From the IMG/VR virus record IMGVR_UViG_3300009168_000062, positions 1 to 43,425 of that record: a stretch of DNA of 43,425 bases. One strand, 5' to 3'. This DNA comes from a virus. A program made the translations under genes and the position numbers. Each line of letters opens with the position of its first letter. Positions within the stretch are counted from its first letter, which is position 1. The notes under the pieces are model-generated. The model was not told where the DNA came from. It ran no database searches and saw nothing but the letters and a program-made list of their open reading frames with translations. Below, piece by piece: positions 5,664 through 11,998 of this stretch.

Positions 5664-6444
5664 AGAAACTCGATGACCTCTTTTCGTCAGGGTTTGCGGG
5701 GGCGGCGGGGAAGGCTTGCATCCAGTCGCGTTTTATCAACTCAATGTCTTTATGGTATATCCAAGAAAACGAGGCGGATTTTTCGTCACGCATTGCCCAT
5801 TGAATAAAACGCTCGAGCGTCTGACCGCTTTCCTCTTTCTTGAGGATCCATTTGTACACGACCTGCGCCTTCGGTGTCTGGGGGAACTCGCCACGGCGCA
5901 GCCCGGTTTCCAGCTTTGCCGCAATGGTTTTGTAACCCTGCTCGAGTTTGATGTTTTCGTTATCCTCTTCCGTAAACTCAGGAGTCTTTCCGTGCTGTAG
6001 GTCCCACAGGGGATTACTAAACTTTTTTTTGCCCGAGGGGTGGTTAATCTCATGGTTAATTGATGGTTTAACTCTAGCGGCTGGAATCGTCTTGCTTTGA
6101 TGGCTAGAATCGTCGGATTCTAGTGGCTGGAATCCTAGCGGCTGGGATAGTTTGTCGAGGTTGACCGTGTAGTTATTGGTTCCTGCCTTGCTCTTGCCCT
6201 CGTATGTTGTGTACCCGTTTGTTCTTAGTGCGTTCAGAGCGTTGCAAACTGTCTGGCTGGACATACTGGTTTTCTTACATATGCGCTTCACGCCTATATA
6301 GGCACTTTCTCCATCGTCATTACAGTGATCCGAAAGAGCAAGTAGCACAAATTTCGCCGTACTGTCCGGTACGGTTTTTCCGTCGTCAGTTTTCAGTTCC
6401 GGCATATCGTATTCAAATACTAGAGACATGGTTCTGACACTCAT
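5656..6444 (-). CDS. Replication initiator with N-terminal winged helix
   Basis: 262 aa. Start set at ATG 6444, which overlaps the HNH stop (ATGA) and has GGAGG seven bases upstream. Residues about 25-90 form a helix-turn-helix domain of the kind in phage and plasmid replication initiators (TAKFVLLALSDHCNDDGESA, then VKRICKKTSMSSQTV). A polar linker (about 98-135) is encoded by the iteron-like repeats at 6041-6149. The C-terminal part (about 150-262) is helical and likely contacts helicase or primase. The layout (DNA-binding N-domain, origin repeats in the linker, helicase-contacting C-domain, helicase gene next) matches lambda O and similar initiators. Confidence 0.85.
   Translation of the reverse strand: MSVRTMSLVFEYDMPELKTDDGKTVPDSTAKFVLLALSDHCNDDGESAYIGVKRICKKTSMSSQTVCNALNALRTNGYTTYEGKSKAGTNNYTVNLDKLSQPLGFQPLESDDSSHQSKTIPAARVKPSINHEINHPSGKKKFSNPLWDLQHGKTPEFTEEDNENIKLEQGYKTIAAKLETGLRRGEFPQTPKAQVVYKWILKKEESGQTLERFIQWAMRDEKSASFSWIYHKDIELIKRDWMQAFPAAPANPDEKRSSSFYA
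6041..6149. other. Putative replication origin: iterons plus AT-rich repeats
   Basis: Four copies of a GGCTGGAATC core start at 6079, 6102 (GGCTAGAATC), 6125 and 6140 (GGCTGGGATA), three of them within CTAG(C/T)GGCTGG. Spacings are 23, 23 and 15 bases. Directly beside them lie three AT-rich repeats, TGGTTAAT at 6041 and 6053 and TGGTTTAA at 6064, and a run of eight T at 6023-6030. Iterons next to an AT-rich unwinding element inside the initiator gene is the lambda-type origin plan. Confidence 0.7.
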
Positions 6445-6722
6445 CTCCACCCCTCCAGCCCCATATCTTTGAGTTCGTCATCCGTTGGGTTGTATTTTCC
6501 CCGCTTGCTTTTGTTGTAGTCGCTGTGTTCCTTGATGTGGCATGCGTCGCAAACTGTTTTGAGGTTGTCAAGTGCATCCGCTCCGCTTTCGGTTCGCGGA
6601 ATCTTGTGGTGAGCTGTCAGCCTTTTGCTCGAGCCGCACCGCTGGCACTTATGACCATCACGACTGACGGCGAGGTCTCTAAGTTCTTTCCATTCATTTG
6701 TTGCGTAGTAATTCATGCTCAT
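6441..6722 (-). CDS. HNH endonuclease
   Basis: 93 aa. Zinc-binding CQRCG (about 26-30) and CDACH (about 58-62) flank the HNH core LTAHHKIPR (about 36-44), with a middle-Asn candidate in DALDNLKTV. Compact free-standing HNH nucleases like this nick or cut double-stranded DNA. ATG 6722 overlaps the primase stop (ATGA); a second ATG two codons later is an alternative start. Lying between primase and initiator it could act in replication or recombination, or be a homing-type passenger; a second HNH protein sits by the terminase. Confidence 0.9.
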   Translation of the reverse strand: MSMNYYATNEWKELRDLAVSRDGHKCQRCGSSKRLTAHHKIPRTESGADALDNLKTVCDACHIKEHSDYNKSKRGKYNPTDDELKDMGLEGWR

Positions 6723-7702
6723 GCTCTCCGCGCCATTCTGACTTGGCTCTTCAGCCAGTCGCCATCTAGGTTATTGGTTAGGATGTAATCGTCAATCTTT
6801 TCCGGCAGTCTCATCACTCTGACCTTGTTCCCGATCTCATGCGCCACACTTACAACATCGGCGTCTGGGTCCAGGCACAAAACCAAATCGTCACAGGCTG
6901 CCAACTGCTTGATAATTGATTCGCTTGGGTTCTTGCTTGGAAGTCCTACAATCTGTATGTTGGGATCTGCAAGTGTGATGTAAGTCACCATTGCCTTGAT
7001 TTCCCCCTCGACTGCAATCACGCGCCCAGAGACGGGCATATCTGGTGAAGCAGGGAACAGCACCGCAGGCAGTCCGCTTTTCTCGGGTCGGTATTTGCCA
7101 ATCTTGTCTGACGCATCGCCTAAAATCCTGTGCTTGACGTTCGACACTTCCCATGTTTCGGGCTCATAGATGGGGATTGTCAGGGTGGGGGATTGGTATT
7201 CCTGTCCTGCCCAAAAGATGTGAGACGGGTCATAGCCCAACTTAATCCAGTCCTGATACCAGCAAGGCACGCCGCGAGTTTCCCACATCACACGGGAGGC
7301 ATCGTCTAGGTTATCGTGATAACGAATCCATGATTGCACTTCGCGCAGTTCTGTAAGCGCCTGCTGTGCCTTCTGGATTTCCGCCTCGAGTCGTTTGGCG
7401 GCGTGTTCGGCATACTCTTGCTTGCGTTGGATTTCTGCCATCGGGTCAACGTCGTGAGCTTTGAGAATATCGCCAAGTGTCTGCTTGCGCCAGTATGCAA
7501 ACCAGTCGAAGCAGTCACCTTTTGCGCCGCATCCAAAACAGTAATATCCTTCCTCATACACATTGAACGATGGGGTTTTGTGATCCTGATGGAACGGGCA
7601 ATTCCAAGCCCATGATTTCCCGCTTCTGTGCTTGGGTTGTCCTAAAGCCTTTTCGACCTCGAGCCTACAATCGTACTGTGATCGCGCGCTCTTGATGTCC
7701 AT
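6719..7702 (-). CDS. DNA primase (CHC2 zinc finger and Toprim)
   Basis: 327 aa. N-terminal zinc-binding CPFHQDHKTPSFNV...YYCFGCGAKGD (about 35-67) is the CHC2-type template-recognition domain of DnaG primases. Toprim motifs follow: VIAVEGEIKAM (about 222-232) with the catalytic Glu, and CLDPDADV (about 275-282) with the Asp pair. It makes RNA primers for phage replication. Start set at ATG 7702 behind GAGGCAAAGGATAGC; the frame is open from a GTG at 7738, but that lies within the structured leader. First gene of the replication operon driven by 7867-7896. Confidence 0.92.
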   Translation of the reverse strand: MDIKSARSQYDCRLEVEKALGQPKHRSGKSWAWNCPFHQDHKTPSFNVYEEGYYCFGCGAKGDCFDWFAYWRKQTLGDILKAHDVDPMAEIQRKQEYAEHAAKRLEAEIQKAQQALTELREVQSWIRYHDNLDDASRVMWETRGVPCWYQDWIKLGYDPSHIFWAGQEYQSPTLTIPIYEPETWEVSNVKHRILGDASDKIGKYRPEKSGLPAVLFPASPDMPVSGRVIAVEGEIKAMVTYITLADPNIQIVGLPSKNPSESIIKQLAACDDLVLCLDPDADVVSVAHEIGNKVRVMRLPEKIDDYILTNNLDGDWLKSQVRMARRA

Positions 7703-7861
7703 GCTATCCTTTGCCTCCCTCGGCATAAAACGAGTCACCCAGTCTGCAAATCGCTTTGTTGTTCAGGCAAAGGGATTGGACTGGGTGACAGTGGGAATTA
7801 TATAATGAATTGTTGTTTTTAAACAGTTTCGCGATTTGCATCTTTTACCTTTGCCTGAACT
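7703..7861 (-). promoter_or_regulatory. Structured leader of the primase operon with interleaved complementary pairs
   Basis: In RNA order from the predicted start near 7860: A (7860-7848, GTTCAGGCAAAGG), B (7840-7831, TGCAAATCGC), C (7789-7779, GTCACCCAGTC), A' (7773-7761), B' (7754-7745), C' (7744-7734), then the ribosome binding region (7716-7708, AGGCAAAGG). A/A' (13 bp), B/B' (10 bp) and C/C' (11 bp) are perfect complements. The order A-B-C-A'-B'-C' makes them mutually exclusive or pseudoknotted. The ribosome binding region repeats nine bases of A, so A' can pair with either. A conformational translation switch, or a set of protein sites in DNA, are the two readings. Confidence 0.65.
7821..7830. 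promoter_or_regulatory. Possible repressor half-site in the primase leader
   Basis: AAACAGTTTC shares nine bases (AACAGTTTC) with the operator arm at 13011-13020 beside the repressor gene. A single short match in an AT-rich stretch, so it is tentative. Confidence 0.3.
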
Positions 7862-7866
7862 TCTGT

Positions 7867-7896
7867 ATTATAAACCCGCACCCGCCGCCGTGTCAA
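7867..7896 (-). promoter_or_regulatory. Consensus sigma-70 promoter of the replication operon
   Basis: On the minus strand: TTGACA (7896-7891), an 18-base spacer and TATAAT (7872-7867), both hexamers perfect. The predicted start near 7860 coincides with the first base of leader element A. The promoter overlaps the end of the methyltransferase gene. Confidence 0.85.
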
Positions 7897-8621
7897 GCCC
7901 GCAACGCGGGTTGCGCCGCGGAAACGCTAGGGGCGCGCGGCTTTACGAACTTGATAACGCTCTCGTATTCGACGCGTTTTTCGGAGTTCTGACCGAACCG
8001 CATTGATGGGGTGTTGATCTTCTTGTGCTCGACGAGTTTGAAGCCAAGCGACAACAGGGTTTCGATGTGCCACTCGGTTACGTGTTGCTCTTTTCCTGCT
8101 CTGATATGGTTCTTGATATTCAGGACAAAACAACCGCTAGGACATAGTACCCGCGCTGCCTCTTTCCACGCCTTGACATGAAACTCTTTATAAGCATTTC
8201 CCCACTGCATAGCGCCGGAGTTGTCGGGGTGTAGTTGTTTTTGCAAAGCCGCCGCGTAAGTGCGCCGATATTCCCAGCCTGCCTCTATTGTCCCCTCGTC
8301 GTGATCTGCCATCCTGTTTCCATAGGTAGGGGATGTGCAAACCGCATCAAAATACCCATCCATCCACGGTAAAGCCAGCGCGTTGCCAAGTGTCATTCTT
8401 GGGTGGATCTTCGCCCACTCGGGTTCAATCTCTACTGCTTGAATCTCAACGCCTGGAAGCCATCGCTCGACGAGAAATATTTTCCCTGTCCCGCCGAACG
8501 GATCAAGGATGCACTTGCTACCGCGCAGCATATTTACAAATGTCCCAAGTAGGGCGTCTGTATACTTCGCTGGATGCTGCGGGTTTGCTAACGGCAAACT
8601 AAAAAGCGTCAATTCTTCCAT
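7893..8621 (-). CDS. DNA adenine-N6 or cytosine-N4 methyltransferase
   Basis: 242 aa. AdoMet-binding motif I is DPFGGTG (about 40-46) and the amino-methyltransferase catalytic motif IV is TSPTYGN (about 91-97), a TSPPY variant. In this beta-class-like order the enzyme methylates an exocyclic amino group, so it is N6-adenine or N4-cytosine; which one cannot be read here. No restriction partner is adjacent, so it is an orphan methylase, likely shielding phage DNA from host restriction. The C-terminus is short and Ala-rich and overlaps the replication promoter. Confidence 0.85.
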   Translation of the reverse strand: MEELTLFSLPLANPQHPAKYTDALLGTFVNMLRGSKCILDPFGGTGKIFLVERWLPGVEIQAVEIEPEWAKIHPRMTLGNALALPWMDGYFDAVCTSPTYGNRMADHDEGTIEAGWEYRRTYAAALQKQLHPDNSGAMQWGNAYKEFHVKAWKEAARVLCPSGCFVLNIKNHIRAGKEQHVTEWHIETLLSLGFKLVEHKKINTPSMRFGQNSEKRVEYESVIKFVKPRAPSVSAAQPALRA

Positions 8622-8628
8622 ATCTCTC

Positions 8629-8865
8629 CTAATCCGCGTCCACGCGCTCGCCGTCAGCAGTGAACAGGGCGGTGGGCTTGCCCCATGTTTTCGTTACGGG
8701 GTCATATCCTTTCGCGGGCTTGCCGCGTCCAGGCTTCTGCTTCTTTGTGTGACTGCGCTTGACGATCTGCTTACGGTTGGCGACAGCTACGGTTTGTTCG
8801 CTGTGTTCCACGCCAGCGAGTGCCAGCGTGAAGGCGGCTAACGCCGTGGGGCTTATGTGTTTCAT
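8629..8865 (-). CDS. Hypothetical basic protein, 78 aa
   Basis: The N-terminal ~20 residues are helical (MKHISPTALAAFTLALAG) and the middle is strongly basic (RKQIVKRSHTKKQKPGRGKP), then KGYDPVTKTWGKPTALF. The basic run suggests nucleic-acid binding. Its ATG at 8865 overlaps the upstream stop (ATGA). Confidence 0.6.
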   Translation of the reverse strand: MKHISPTALAAFTLALAGVEHSEQTVAVANRKQIVKRSHTKKQKPGRGKPAKGYDPVTKTWGKPTALFTADGERVDAD

Positions 8866-9059
8866 CGCTTCTCCGTCAGCACTTCGATAACTTCATACGT
8901 GACGCCGCGGCGTGGGTCTGGGTCGGCGCTCTCGACCGGGTACGCATTGCCGATGTACACAGGTTGCTTACATTTGCAGACGCCCCAGCCGCGTTTGTCG
9001 GCGGTGTTTTGCCTGTGGCACTTTTTGCATGTGCCGAGATAGCGGGTTGTTGTTGTCAT
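8862..9059 (-). CDS. Small zinc-ribbon protein, 65 aa
   Basis: C11-x2-C14 (CKKCHRQN) and C28-x-C30 (GVCKCKQP) form a likely zinc ribbon; the rest is a short beta unit (GVTYEVIEVLTEKR). ATG 9059 follows AAAGGAAACACACG. A strong hairpin (9079-9101) sits 20 bases upstream in the message. Confidence 0.65.
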   Translation of the reverse strand: MTTTTRYLGTCKKCHRQNTADKRGWGVCKCKQPVYIGNAYPVESADPDPRRGVTYEVIEVLTEKR

Positions 9060-9078
9060 CGTGTGTTTCCTTTCGTGT

Positions 9079-9101
9079 GGCTGGCTCCCCCTGTGCCAGC
9101 C
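9079..9101 (-). other. Intercistronic RNA hairpin
   Basis: GGCTGGC (9101-9095 in RNA order) pairs perfectly with GCCAGCC (9085-9079) around nine bases. No T-run follows, so it is not a terminator; a stability or processing element is more likely. Confidence 0.5.
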
Positions 9102-9111
9102 GGGAGGGGGG

Positions 9112-9330
9112 TTATCCTTCGTAAACCGTGTACCCGTTCGCCTTCAATTCAGCGAGCGCCTTGTTGTATTCTTCAAGGCTGGGGTATTCGAGCATTACGT
9201 TGTTACCGTAAAGAGAGTCGCTTTTCTTATCTGCCGCCCTCTTGGAGAGTTGACCGCAGGCGGTGTAGTACGGTTTATCAAATTGCGGGTTGTGCCGTTC
9301 TTTGATCCAATAGCTTTTATTCGCCTTCAT
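9112..9330 (-). CDS. Hypothetical protein, 72 aa
   Basis: Lys/Tyr-rich small protein (MKANKSYWIKERHNPQFDKP) with a C-terminal helix-turn (PSLEEYNKALAELKANGYTV). No family recognised and no membrane segment. A hairpin at 9342-9367 precedes its start. Confidence 0.65.
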   Translation of the reverse strand: MKANKSYWIKERHNPQFDKPYYTACGQLSKRAADKKSDSLYGNNVMLEYPSLEEYNKALAELKANGYTVYEG

Positions 9331-9341
9331 CGTGTTTCTTT

Positions 9342-9367
9342 CTCGCCCGTATTACGGGACGGGCGAG
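9342..9367 (-). other. Intercistronic RNA hairpin
   Basis: CTCGCCCG and CGGGCGAG (8 bp) enclose ten bases, with an alternative inner hairpin CCCGT/ACGGG. No T-run follows in either direction. Confidence 0.5.
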
Positions 9368-9372
9368 CCCAG

Positions 9373-9963
9373 CTATGCCAACAGTTCGCGCAGTGCCCGA
9401 ACGTGCGGTAGCGCCTGCGCCTTCTTTCCGTTCCAGTCGAATGTTTCCATCCATTCCAAGTGACCAGTAGCGCGGGCGTATTCGTCAGGCGGTTCCGGCG
9501 GGTCAAAGTGTTGCCGCATCTCGTCAGCGGTGTACCTCTGCTCTGCCGCTACTGCCAGCGCGTAAGCCGGGACAGATACCTTGCCTTTGTTTGCAAGTAC
9601 ACGCGCCAGCCGGAAGTGTTCAAACGACAGATGCTCGCGCATAATTTCGATCCCCGGCATGTTCTCGAATGCCGCGACCACTTCACACCAGCGCCGCAGC
9701 GTTTCGCCGGAAGCAGACACGATGGGAAAATCAGCCTGCTCGTTTATCAGCCGGGAACATTCGACAAAGAACATTTCCCGCGAGACTTCCGCTGTTACAT
9801 CTTCTGGTAGATTGTCCCAAGTCTTATTGACCAACTCGCCAAACTTCCATTCGCGGCGGTCTTTCGCGTGCCCGAGTGCGGCAAGCCTGGAAGCCTGCCG
9901 CCGCAGGTTGTCAACGGCGGCAGGGGGGATGAAGGGGTGTTGGTGGACTTTACCGGAGGTCAC
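9373..9963 (-). CDS. Hypothetical helical protein, 196 aa
   Basis: All-helical, charged protein starting with GTG at 9963, which overlaps the upstream stop (GTGA). A stretch near residues 85-100 (SASGETLRRWCEVVAAFE) reads like a helix-turn-helix, and LSFEHFRLARVLA follows. It resembles in character, not by a firm motif, HTH proteins of the ParB/KorB kind, but no ParB nuclease motif is present. Co-transcribed with the 194-aa protein, so possibly a DNA-binding replication accessory. Low certainty on function. Confidence 0.7.
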   Translation of the reverse strand: MTSGKVHQHPFIPPAAVDNLRRQASRLAALGHAKDRREWKFGELVNKTWDNLPEDVTAEVSREMFFVECSRLINEQADFPIVSASGETLRRWCEVVAAFENMPGIEIMREHLSFEHFRLARVLANKGKVSVPAYALAVAAEQRYTADEMRQHFDPPEPPDEYARATGHLEWMETFDWNGKKAQALPHVRALRELLA

Positions 9964-10544
9964 GCCCGAAACTCCACTACATCGGCGTATTTACTGTCAC
10001 CCTTCGGGGCGCGAATAACAACCTTCATTCCGCCTTCTTTCGGTCCGTATTTTGTGTCAACGGGCCAGTTCTTGAAGTCCTTATATATAGCCGGGGCGTG
10101 AAAGCACTTCACTCCATACTTTCGGCTAATAAACTCCTCTTTTTCAACAGTGAACACGCACAAAACATCTTTACCGCTTTGGGTTGTTCCGTGAGATACG
10201 CCCTCAACGGTGTAAACATTTGCGCCGTCGATCTTCTCTTTTACGGGCTGTTGGTTCTCGTCTACCAACGGGAGACCAGTCGCAGGTTCGTACACCTGCG
10301 CCATAACTGGCTCGCTTGCGGGAGCAGGTTGCAAAACGGGGCGAGGGTAATTCTTGCGGAGTTCCTTGAAAGCCTCGATAGCCGCGTCGGTCACCTTGAC
10401 GATCTTCTCAGCGGTTGAGCCGTAGCGACTCGTTACCTGAAAGCGGACCGTCTCCCCTTCGATGTCCACATCCAAAGACCCATTAACGCTGACTTGCTGG
10501 TCTACTTGATACACGTACTCTTGCTCTTTCGGTTGTGTTGCCAT
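9960..10544 (-). CDS. Hypothetical early protein, 194 aa
   Basis: N-terminal beta-rich domain (about 5-65: VDQQVSVNGSLDVDIEGETV) followed by a helix, then a Pro/Gln-rich linker (about 85-120) and a second beta domain (about 122-190) with SHGTTQSGKDVLCVFTVEK. Position among replication genes and the two beta domains would suit a single-strand DNA-binding or recombination accessory protein, but no diagnostic motif is seen; this is a guess from context. No other SSB candidate is obvious in the genome. Confidence 0.7.
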   Translation of the reverse strand: MATQPKEQEYVYQVDQQVSVNGSLDVDIEGETVRFQVTSRYGSTAEKIVKVTDAAIEAFKELRKNYPRPVLQPAPASEPVMAQVYEPATGLPLVDENQQPVKEKIDGANVYTVEGVSHGTTQSGKDVLCVFTVEKEEFISRKYGVKCFHAPAIYKDFKNWPVDTKYGPKEGGMKVVIRAPKGDSKYADVVEFRA

Positions 10545-10589
10545 TTTTTATTCCTTCTCCCTGCCTATTCGGTCAGGGGTTGTTTGTAC

Positions 10590-10616
10590 GTCCCACGCTG
10601 GGACGGTAATCACCGT
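10590..10616 (-). other. Two overlapping RNA hairpins between genes
   Basis: ACGGT/ACCGT (10603-10616) and GTCCC/GGGAC (10590-10604) share two bases, so they cannot form together. They sit after the stop of the 63-aa gene and 46 bases before the ATG at 10544. Confidence 0.4.
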
Positions 10617-10801
10617 TTATAAATAATTTCGTAGTCTGTTGACTCGATCTGATACACGTCATCGCAAGCCTCGCACCGTTTACAATAACAAGGCGAATGG
10701 TAGTCATCCGGCATGTAAGCAGACGAGTACCAGCGAAGTTCGCAGCCCTTCACAAGACAGACAATTCTTTTGATGTAGCGAGTAAAGAGATATTTGAGCA
10801 T
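10610..10801 (-). CDS. Small Cys-rich protein, 63 aa
   Basis: A basic N-terminus (MLKYLFTRYIKRIVCLVKGC) is followed by CYCKRCEACDD (about 38-48), with further Cys at 15 and 20, suggesting a zinc site. Its ATG follows the previous stop directly (TAAATG). Confidence 0.6.
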   Translation of the reverse strand: MLKYLFTRYIKRIVCLVKGCELRWYSSAYMPDDYHSPCYCKRCEACDDVYQIESTDYEIIYKR

Positions 10802-10999
10802 TTATGACTCCTGTTTCTGTTTCATCTCGATCAGCGCCGCATGGTGCATCAGGTGAGGCGAGGCGAACACGATCCTTACGCGGTTCTTCGCTTCGATCTG
10901 CTTCCGGTACTTCTCGCGCCTCGCCATCAGCAACGGCTCGGGGTACTCGTCCAGCAGCGGGCAGACACGCAGACAGGCAAGCAGGCGGTAGGTGTTCAT
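10802..10999 (-). CDS. Hypothetical protein, 65 aa
   Basis: Basic, helical protein (MNTYRLLACLRVCPLLDEYP, then REKYRKQIEAKNRVRIVFA). The ATG overlaps the upstream stop (ATGA). No family recognised. Confidence 0.55.
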   Translation of the reverse strand: MNTYRLLACLRVCPLLDEYPEPLLMARREKYRKQIEAKNRVRIVFASPHLMHHAALIEMKQKQES

Positions 11000-11157
11000 T
11001 GTTTGCCTTCCTGTAACTTCTCGTGTAGCTTTGCGATAACTTCCTCGTGTGCCGCCTGTGCCCGTTCGCGTTCAAGCTGGGCGCGGTTCTGCTCGTCGGC
11101 GGTTTCCAGTTTGCGGGCTGCCTCGTCTGCGCGTTCCTGTGCCTGCTGCGCGTTCAT
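10996..11157 (-). CDS. Small coiled-coil protein, 53 aa
   Basis: Almost entirely Ala/Glu/Gln/Arg (MNAQQAQERADEAARKLETA...), a single long amphipathic coiled coil. Start set at ATG 11157, which overlaps the upstream stop as ATGA. Possibly a dimerising partner of a neighbouring protein. Confidence 0.6.
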   Translation of the reverse strand: MNAQQAQERADEAARKLETADEQNRAQLERERAQAAHEEVIAKLHEKLQEGKQ

Positions 11158-11423
11158 TTCGGCTCCGGCTTGGCGGGGGTCAGGAGGGCGCGGGCGGTAT
11201 CGCAGTTTTTGCATTTGCATTGTCCAACGTTCGATTCAAATGCGTGATCTATCATGTAATCTTCGACAATGCTCTTCAGTTCCCGGTTGAATTTCTCAAG
11301 TTCCCGTATCAGCGCCGCCAGTTGCAGGGCTTCGCTCGCCTGTCGCGGGTTGCCCATCGCGCGCCACTTCTGCGAGTGGCTTTCTGCCGTGTGTGCTGTT
11401 ACCTGTTCGTGTTTTGCGTTCAT
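11154..11423 (-). CDS. Hypothetical helical protein with C-terminal CxC-x2-C, 89 aa
   Basis: Start set at ATG 11423, overlapping the upstream stop (ATGA). Helical middle (ALQLAALIRELEKFNRELKS) and a C-terminal zinc-knuckle-like CKCKNCDTA. One of three consecutive early genes linked by ATGA overlaps. Confidence 0.6.
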   Translation of the reverse strand: MNAKHEQVTAHTAESHSQKWRAMGNPRQASEALQLAALIRELEKFNRELKSIVEDYMIDHAFESNVGQCKCKNCDTARALLTPAKPEPK

Positions 11424-11617
11424 TTCAAACCACCGTTTGCTACAGCCTCGTCCAAAACGATCCGCGCAACGCGGCGGGCGATAGCAGCAATGGTTTCCCA
11501 GCAAGATCCGCAAACATACTGGCTCCATTCTTCTTCTGCGTCTGTTTCGTTGGCTTCAAACCTCAACTCAAACAGGTCGTGGGACTTTCCGCAAATTGCA
11601 CATTTCCTATTCATCAT
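11420..11617 (-). CDS. Small zinc-finger protein, 65 aa
   Basis: Two CxxC pairs, CAICGKSHDLFEL (residues 6-9) and YVCGSCWETIA (about 36-39), form a typical four-Cys zinc site separated by an acidic loop. The rest is helical (AIARRVARIVLDEAV). ATG at 11617, with a second ATG right after. A plus-strand short transcription unit (11632-11703) lies just upstream. Confidence 0.7.
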   Translation of the reverse strand: MMNRKCAICGKSHDLFELRFEANETDAEEEWSQYVCGSCWETIAAIARRVARIVLDEAVANGGLK

Positions 11618-11631
11618 TAGCCTTCTTTCTA

Positions 11632-11640
11632 TGTTACAAT
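11632..11640 (+). promoter_or_regulatory. Extended -10 promoter on the plus strand
   Basis: TGTTACAAT is an extended -10 (TGn then TACAAT). There is no good -35. It points away from the neighbouring minus-strand genes and towards the hairpins at 11657-11703. Confidence 0.4.
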
Positions 11641-11646
11641 TCCGTT

Positions 11647-11703
11647 CGCATTAGCCGCGGCGTTTAGCCGCAGACGCCTAGCCGTGAGGTTGGGCGTTTT
11701 TTA
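11647..11703 (+). ncRNA. Candidate ~55-nt plus-strand RNA ending in a terminator
   Basis: A hairpin GCGGC/GCCGC (11657-11671) is followed by a ten-pair stem, ACGCCTAGCC with GGTTGGGCGT (11674-11697), closed by a GTGA tetraloop and followed by six T. Two pairs are G-U in plus-strand RNA but would be C-A mismatches in minus-strand RNA, so the structure belongs to a plus-strand transcript. It is antisense to the early minus-strand operon. Confidence 0.5.
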
Positions 11704-11979
11704 TTGCGCCTGTGCCAATATTCGTTCTTTGATCGCGTCGCGGTCTTTCTTCGCAAGCGCGAGTTGCAGGGCGGCATCATCCTCGGCTCCCCACAAATCA
11801 CGTCTGACTTCTATTGGCTCGCCTGCGTCGATTGCGTCACCTGCAAGTTCGTGCGCCCAACTCAGCGCATAAGCCGCGTTGCCGACGATCTGCTCTGCCT
11901 GTTCGAGCGCCCATGCGAGCTGGGTATGTTCCGAGATAGTGACAGGCTCAAGGGTGTTGATCTGTGTCAGGGTAGGCAT
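11701..11979 (-). CDS. Hypothetical helical protein, 92 aa
   Basis: Acidic, Ala-rich and helical (LAWALEQAEQIVGNAAYALS, later ALQLALAKKDRDAIKERIL). No Cys, no membrane segment. The stop lies in the T-run of the plus-strand terminator. Family unknown. Confidence 0.65.
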   Translation of the reverse strand: MPTLTQINTLEPVTISEHTQLAWALEQAEQIVGNAAYALSWAHELAGDAIDAGEPIEVRRDLWGAEDDAALQLALAKKDRDAIKERILAQAQ

Positions 11980-11998
11980 TGCATTAGCCCTTTCGTGT

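Noticed and set aside
6001-6030. Plus-strand terminator (GTCCC...GGGGA then T8)
   Set aside because: The stem is only three to four pairs with a three-base loop; the T-run is better explained as the AT-rich side of the origin.
7730-7800. Primase start at GTG 7738
   Set aside because: It sits within leader element C' and lacks a binding site; ATG 7702 has GAGGCAAAGG at the right distance.
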